DNA of 64,000 nucleotides from Cervus elaphus. Its lineage: Eukaryota; Chordata; Mammalia; Artiodactyla; Cervidae. The stretch lies in NCBI RefSeq assembly GCF_910594005.1, contig NC_057827.1:4712001-4776000 (forward strand), given 5' to 3'. Shown here piece by piece: positions 58,683 to 64,000 of this stretch (positions within the stretch are counted from its first letter, which is position 1; every line of letters starts with the position of its first letter). The notes beneath the pieces were generated by a model. That model did no database searches. It was not told the DNA's origin and saw nothing but the letters and a program-made list of their open reading frames with translations. The position numbers and the translations under genes were made by a program.

Positions 58683-59692
58683 CAAACTCTGGGTCCCTCT
58701 CACATAGATAGAGCTGAGAGAAGCCTCCTCTTGAGGTGCTTGTGGTAAGGTGGTATTCCTCTGGAGTCGAAGCCAGGGACTAACCTCTCATCTCTACTTG
58801 ATTTTTGGCCCACGGATCTCTTTCTTGTTGCTACAGTGACCTCAGGAACCCTCGAGCTTTGAAACAGTGTTCTTGGGGTTTCTCTGGAGTGCCATCAAGG
58901 AAATCAAGGCTCCTTTCATGTATGATGTGCAACACTGAATTGCTCTGCACGCAGTGCAGGTGAAGCGGACCTCATCTCGCGGCGAGGGGGAAGACTCATG
59001 GTTTTTCTCGAGTTGGGGCGGGAACGTGGGGTATATTCTCGAGTTACAACGGGGATGGCCCTTCCACCCACGTGTTTGTTCAGCGACGTCAGGACTCCTG
59101 ACTAGTTGCGAGGGACAACTCGGGATTCTCCTCGAGGCTTGGCAGGGCAATTGGGACGCCTCTCCAGCTGAGGCGGGAGACCAAGGGTCCCTTTGCACGT
59201 GCCACAGGAATCCTGGGACTCCTATCAAGTTTCACGAGGAGTCAGGCATCGTCTCCTTTGGAGGCACTGATCTGAGAGAAGCCTCCTCTTGACGTGCTTG
59301 TGGTAAGGTGGTATTCCTCTGGAGTCGAAGCCAGGGACTAACCTCTCATCTCGAGTTGATTTTTGGTCCACGGAGCTCTTTCGTGTGGCTACAGTGACCT
59401 CAGGATCCCTCTAGCCTTGAAACAGTGTTCTTGGGGTTTCTCTGGATTGCCATCAAGGAAATCAAGGCTCCTTTCATCTGTGATGTGCAACACGGAATTT
59501 CTCTGCACGCAGTGCAGGGGAATCGGGCCTCATTTCGCGGCGAGGGGGAAGTCTCATGGTTTTTCGCGAGTTGCGGCGGGAACCTGGGGTATATTCTCGA
59601 GTTACGACGGGGATGGCCCTTCCACACACGTGTTTGTTCTGCGAAGTCAGGACTCCTGCCTAGTTGCGAGGGACAACTCGGGATTCTCCTCT
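58683..59692 (+). repeat. Third, partial copy of the 6,919-bp unit, segment 2
   Basis: This matches about 33,711-34,720 at offset 24,972 and about 40,630-41,639 at offset 18,053. It includes the truncated monomer and the neighbouring TCTGCGAAGTCAGG and CTCCTCTAGGCTTGG variants. It carries GGAATTTCTCTGC, as at about 43,827, where the 34-kb copy has GGAATTGCTCTGC, so it mixes two related sources. It ends in the chimeric monomer near 59.7 kb. Confidence 0.83.
58867..59424 (+). repeat. Truncated 558-bp monomer, copy 3
   Basis: The breakpoint is identical (at about 59,274) and it carries the same linked private variants (GTGAAGCGGACC, GAGTTGGGGCGGG, GACTAGTTGCG). It differs by GAACGTGGGG and by GAGGCGGGAGACCAAGG in place of AAGGAGGGAGACGAAG. 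It lies outside the 6,919-bp tandem pair, in the 7,716-bp period. The shared deletion shows common descent of all three. Confidence 0.94.
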
Positions 59693-59694
59693 AG

Positions 59695-62600
59695 GCTTGG
59701 CAGGGCAATTGGGACGCCTCTCCAGCTGAGGCGGGAGATCAAGAGTCCCTTTCCACGTGCCACAGGAATCCTGGGACTCCTATCAACATTCCCGAGGAGT
59801 CAGGCATCGTCTCCTTTGGAGGCACTCATCTCCGCGTACCTCTGGAGTTTTCAAAGGATGTGAGGCCTCCCGTCGCGATGAGGTGGGGAACTAGGTCTTT
59901 TTCTGTGGTCTCCACAGGGGATTCAGACATCCTTTCGACTTGGGAGATGCAAGACGAGCCTGCATTCAAGTCACTGCAGGGATATCCGGCCTTATTTCGA
60001 GTCAGGGCATCGCGGTGTCCATTCCACTTGAGACCGCAAACTCAGGGTCCCTCTCACATAGCTAGAGCTGAGAGAAGCCTCCTCTTGAGGTGCTTGTGGT
60101 AAGGTGGTATTCCTCTGGAGTCGAAGCCAGGGACTAACCTCTCATCTTGAGTTTATTTTTAGTCCACGGAGCTCTTTCTTGTTGCTACAGTGACCTCAGG
60201 ATCCCTCTAGCCTTGAAACAGTGTTCTTGGGGTTTCTCTGGAGTGCCATCAAGGAAATCAAGGCTCCTTTCATGTGTGATGTGCAACACGGAATTGCTCT
60301 GCACGCAGTGCAGGGGAATCGGGCCTCATCTCGCGGCGAGGGGGAAGTCTCATGGTCTTTCTCGAGTTGCGGCGGGAACCTGGGGTATATTCTCGAGCTA
60401 CGTCGGGGATGGCCCTTCCACACACGTGTTTGTTCAGCGACGTCAGGACTCCTGCCTAGTTGCGAGGGACAACTCCCGATTCTCCTCGAGGCTTGGCAGG
60501 GCAATTGGGACGCCTCTCCAGCTGAGGCGGGAGACCAAGGGTCCCTTTCCACGTGCCACAGGAATCCTGGGACTCCTATCAAGTTTCACGAGGAGTCAGG
60601 CATCGTTTCCTTTGGAGGCACTGATCTCCGCGTACCGCTGGAGTTTTCAAAGGATGTGAGGGCTCCGGTCGCCATGAGGTGGGGAACTAGGTCTTTCTCT
60701 GTGGCCTTCACAGGGGATTCAGACATCCTTTCATCTTGGGAGATGCAAGACGAGCCTGCATTCAAGTCACTGCAGGGATATCCGGCCTTATTTCGAGTCA
60801 GGGCATCGCGGTGTCCATTCCACTTGAGGCCGCAAACTCAGGGTCCCTCTCACATACCTAGAGCTGAGAGAAGCCTCCTCTTGAGGTGCTTGTGGTAAGG
60901 TGGTATTCCTCTGGAGTCAAAGCCAGGGAATAACCTCTCATCTCGAGTTGATTTTTGGTCCGCGGAGCTCTTTCATGTTGCTACAGTGACCTCAGGATCC
61001 CTCTAGCCTTGAAACAGTGTTCTTGGGGTTTCTCTGGAGTGCCATCAAGGTAATCAAGGCTCCTTTCATGTGTGATGTGCAACACGGAATTGTTCTGCAC
61101 GCAGTGCAGGGGAATCAGGCCTCATCTCGCGGCGAGGGAGAAGTCTCATGGTTTTTCTCAAGTTACGGCGGGAACCTGAGGTATATTCTCGAGTTACGAC
61201 GGGGATGGCCCTTCCACCCACGTGTTTGTTCAGCGACGTCAGGACTCCTGCCTAGTTGCGAGGGACAACTCGGGATTCTCCTCGAGGCTTCGCAGGGCAA
61301 TTGGGACGCCTCTCCAGCTTAGGCGGGAGACCAAAGGTCCCTTTCCAAGTGCCACAGGAATCCTGGGACTCCTATCAAGTTTCACGAGGTGTCAGGCATC
61401 GTCTCCTTTGGAGGCAATGATCTCCGCGTACCTCTGGAGTTTTCAAAGGATGTGAGGCCTCTGTTCGTGATGAGGTGGGGAACTAGGTCTTTCTCTGTGG
61501 TCTCAACAGGGGATTCAGACATTCGTACATCTTGGGAGATGCAAGACGAGCCTGCATTCAAGTCACTGCACGGATATCCGGCCTTATTTCGCGTCAGGGC
61601 ATCACAGTGTCCATTCCACTTGAGGCCGCAAAATCAGGGTCCTCTCACATACCTAGAGCTGAGAGAAGCCTCCTCTTGAGGTGCTTGTGGTAAGGTGGTA
61701 TTCCTCTGGAGTCGAAGCCAGGGACTAACCTCTCATCTCGAGTTGATTCTTGGTCCACGGAGCTCTTTCGTGTTGCTACAGTGACCTCAGGATCCCTCTA
61801 GCCTTGAAACAGTGTTCTTTGGGTTTCTCTGGAGTGCAATCAAGGAAATTAAGACACCTTTCATGTGTGATGTGGAACACGGAACTGCTCTGCACGCAGT
61901 GCAGGGGAATCGGGCCTCATCTCGGGGCGAGGGGGAAGTCTCATGGTTTTTCTCGAGTTGCGGCGATAACCTGGGGTATTTTCTCGGGTTATGACGGGGA
62001 TGGCCCTTCAAACCACGTGTTTGTTCAGCGATGTCAGGACTCCTGCCTATTTGCGAGGGACAACTCGGGATTCTCCTCGAGGCTTGGCAGGGCAATTGGG
62101 ACGTCTCTCCAGCTGAGGCGGGGGACCAAGGGTCACTTTCCATGTGCCACAGGAATCCTGGGACTCCTATCAAGTTTCACGAGGAGTCAGGCATCGTCTC
62201 CTTTGGAGGCACTGATCTCCGCGTACCTCTGGAGTTTTCAAATTATGTGAGGCCTCCGGTCGCCATGAGGTGGAGAATTAGGTCTTTCTCTGTGTCCTCC
62301 ACAGGGGATTCAGACATTCTTTCATCTTGGGAGATGCAAGACGAGCCTGCATTCAAGTCACTGCAGGGATATCCGGCCTTATTTCAAGTCAGGGCATCGC
62401 GGTGTTCATTCCACTTGAGGCCGCAAACTCAGGGTCCCTCTCACACACCTGGAGCTGAGAGAAGCCTCCTCTTGAGGTGCTTGTGGAAAGGTGGTATTTC
62501 TCTGGAGCCGAAGTTAGGGAATAATCTCTCATCTCGAGTTGATTTTTGGTCCACGGAGCTCTTTCGTGTTGCTACAGTGACCTCAGGATCCCTCTAGCCT

Positions 62601-64000
62601 TGAAACAGTGTTCTTGGGGTTTCTCTGGAGTGCCATCAAGGAAATCAAGGCTCCTTTCATGTGTGATGTGCAACACGGAATTGCTCTGCACGCAGTGCAG
62701 GGGAATCGGGCCTCATCTCGCGGCGAGGGGGAAGTCTAATGGTTTTTCTCGAGTTCTGGCGGGAACCTGGGGTATATTCTCGAGTTACGACGGGGATGGC
62801 CCTTACACACACGTGTTTGTTCAGCGATGGCAGGACTCCTGCCTAGTTGCTTGGGACAACTCGGGATTCTCCTCGAGGCTTGGCAGGGCAATTGGGACGC
62901 CTCTCCAGCTGAGGCGGGAGACCAAGGGTCCCTTTCCACTTGCCACAGGAATCCTGGGACTCCTATCAAGTTTCACGAGGAGTCCGGCATCGTCTCCTTT
63001 GGAGGCACTGATCTCTGCGTACCTCTGGAGTTTTCAAAGGATGTGAGGCCTCCGGTCGCGATGAGGTGGCGAACTAGGTCTTTCTCTGTGGTCTCCACAG
63101 GGGATTCAGACATCCTTTCGTCTTCGGAGAGGCAAGACGAGCCTGCATTCAATCACTGCAGGGTTGTCCAGCCTTATTTCGAGTCAGGGCATCGCGGTGT
63201 CCATTCCACTTGAGGCCGCAAACTCAGGGTCCCTCTCAGATGCCTCGAGCTGAGAGAAGCCTCCTCTTGAGGTGCTTGTGGTAAGGTCGTATTCCTCTGG
63301 AGTCGAAGCCAGGGACTAACCTCTCATCTCGAGTTGATTTTTGGTCCACGGAGCTCTTTCTTGTTGCTACAGTGACCTCAGGATCCCTTTAGCTTGAAAC
63401 AGTGTTCTTGGGGTTTTTCTGGAGTGCCATCAAGGAAATCAAGGCTCTTTTCATGTGTGATGTGCAACACGGAATTGCTCTGCATGCAGTGCAGGGGAAT
63501 CGGGCCTCATCTCGCGGCGAGGGGGAAGTCTCATGGTTTTTCTCGAGTTGCGGCGGGAACCTGGGGTATATTCTCGAGTTACGACGGGGATGGCCCTTCC
63601 ACACACGTGTTTGTTCAGCCACGTCAGGACTCCTGCCTAGTTGCGAGGGACAACTCGGGATTCTCCTCGAGGCTTGGCAGGGCAATTGGGACGCCTCTCC
63701 AGCTGAGGCGGGAGACCAAGGTTCCCTTTCCACGTGCCACAGGAATCCTGGGACTCCTATCAAGTTTCACGAGGAGTCAGGCATCGTCTTCATTGCACGC
63801 ACTGATCTCCGCGTACCTCTGGAGATTTCAAAGAATTTGAGGTCTCCGGTCGCAATTAGGTGGGGATCTAGGTCTCTCTCTGTGGTCTCCACAGGGGATT
63901 CAGATTGCTCTCATGTTAGGAGATGCAAGACGAGCCTGCATTCAAGTCACTGCAGGGATATCCGGCCTTATTTCGAGTCAGGGCATCGCGGTGTCCATTC
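59695..64000 (+). repeat. 7,716-bp higher-order period, copy 2, cut by the window end
   Basis: This is the second copy of 51979-56284 and is still matching at base 64,000, so the period continues beyond the window. Differences from copy 1 include GCTCTGC against GCGCTGC, CGAGTCAGGGCATCGCGG against CGATTCAGGGAATTGCGG, CGGCGATAACC against CGGCGGGAACC, and TTCAAGTC against TTCGAGTC. Its left edge is a chimeric monomer: up to about 59,692 the sequence follows the 6,919-bp unit (CTCCTCTAGGC), and by 59,737 it follows the 52-kb type (GATCAAGAGTCCC). Confidence 0.88.
63402..64000 (+). repeat. Partial monomer at the right window edge
   Basis: This is the first 599 bp after the last landmark, still in register and matching 55,686-56,284. 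It includes TCATTGCACGCACTG and CTCATGTTAGG. The array continues to the right, and no array boundary lies inside the window. Confidence 0.9.

Larger units (their letters stand above)
1..64000 (+). repeat. Satellite DNA array, ~796-bp monomers, pecoran satellite I (1.715-like) type
   Basis: A landmark in every monomer (GTGTTCTTGGGG or a close variant) recurs in one orientation at 476, 1272, 2068, 2863, 3659, 4454, 5250, 6046, 6841, 7637, 8433, 9229, 10024, 10820, 11616, 12412, 13208, 14004, 14800, 15596, 16392, 17188, 17984, 18779, 19574, 20370, 21166, 21962, 22756, 23552, 24348, 25144, 25940, 26736, 27532, 28328, 29124, 29920, 30716, 31509, 32304, 33100, 33895, 34453, 35248, 36043, 36839, 37635, 38428, 39223, 40019, 40814, 41372, 42167, 42962, 43758, 44553, 45348, 46143, 46938, 47732, 48528, 49324, 50119, 50915, 51709, 52505, 53301, 54096, 54892, 55686, 56481, 57277, 58072, 58867, 59425, 60221, 61017, 61812, 62608 and 63402. 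Spacing is 793-796 bp except for three 558-bp intervals. I see no unique sequence between units, so there is no gene-free gap to describe separately. The tandem array is certain. The family name is inferred from the 31-bp subrepeat and unit length, which match ruminant satellite I. A role at pericentromeric heterochromatin or the centromere is family knowledge, not visible here. The strand is arbitrary. Confidence 0.97.

Noticed and set aside
1..64000. CRISPR-like array (regular direct repeats)
   Set aside because: There are no constant short repeats separated by unrelated spacers. The whole 796-bp unit is repeated and the 31-bp steps are contiguous.
1..64000. Segmentally duplicated gene family, as in a tandem multigene cluster
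   Set aside because: There are no introns, splice patterns, promoters or poly(A) signals in a consistent arrangement, and the unit reduces completely to 31-bp subrepeats.
1..64000. Bacterial or viral origin of the sequence
   Set aside because: Eighty contiguous homologous 0.8-kb units with 31-bp subrepeats and CpG decay fit a vertebrate satellite. No bacterial ribosome-binding sites, operons or viral genes are visible.

Overview
The whole 64 kb is one uninterrupted head-to-tail satellite DNA array. I find no protein-coding gene, RNA gene, transposon, CRISPR array or unique flanking sequence. A monomer of about 796 bp (usually 793-796) recurs 81 times in the same orientation. Each monomer resolves into 25 subrepeats of 31 bp plus one 21-bp remnant. 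A 0.8-kb unit built on 31-bp subrepeats, rich in CpG and in CTCGAG sites, is the architecture known for the pericentromeric/centromeric satellite I (1.715-like) family of pecoran ruminants: the 0.8-kb deer satellite I, the roughly 0.82-kb sheep/goat satellite I and the 1.4-kb bovine 1.715 satellite. I infer a ruminant, with a slight lean to a deer because of the unit length. The family assignment comes from architecture and recollection, not from a database search.

Layout. (1) 1 to about 22 kb: low-divergence monomers in a mosaic of higher-order repeats. Close copies lie 10 monomers (about 7,958 bp) and 20 monomers (15,916 bp) apart. The long phase slips from 20 to 22 monomers (17,507 bp) at about 2.53/20.04 kb. 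(2) About 21.3 to 29.0 kb: more diverged monomers without a long partner in the window, containing a local one-monomer duplication. (3) 29,015-42,852: two consecutive copies of a 6,919-bp higher-order unit (eight full monomers plus one 558-bp truncated monomer), with only six differences noticed. (4) 42.85 to about 52 kb: mosaic monomers with short tracts shared at 3-, 5- and 19-monomer distances. (5) About 52 to 64 kb: a 7,716-bp higher-order period (nine full plus one truncated monomer) whose second copy runs off the window end. Part of this period was itself copied from the 6,919-bp unit.

The parts do not work together as genes do. The structure records repeated unequal exchange, segmental amplification and conversion within a satellite. 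The many open frames on both strands are by-products of a stop-poor 31-bp subrepeat and are not annotated as genes. The most informative items are the recent 6,919-bp duplication, the truncated monomer that marks descent in three copies, the chimeric junctions, and the fact that no other element has entered 64 kb of array.
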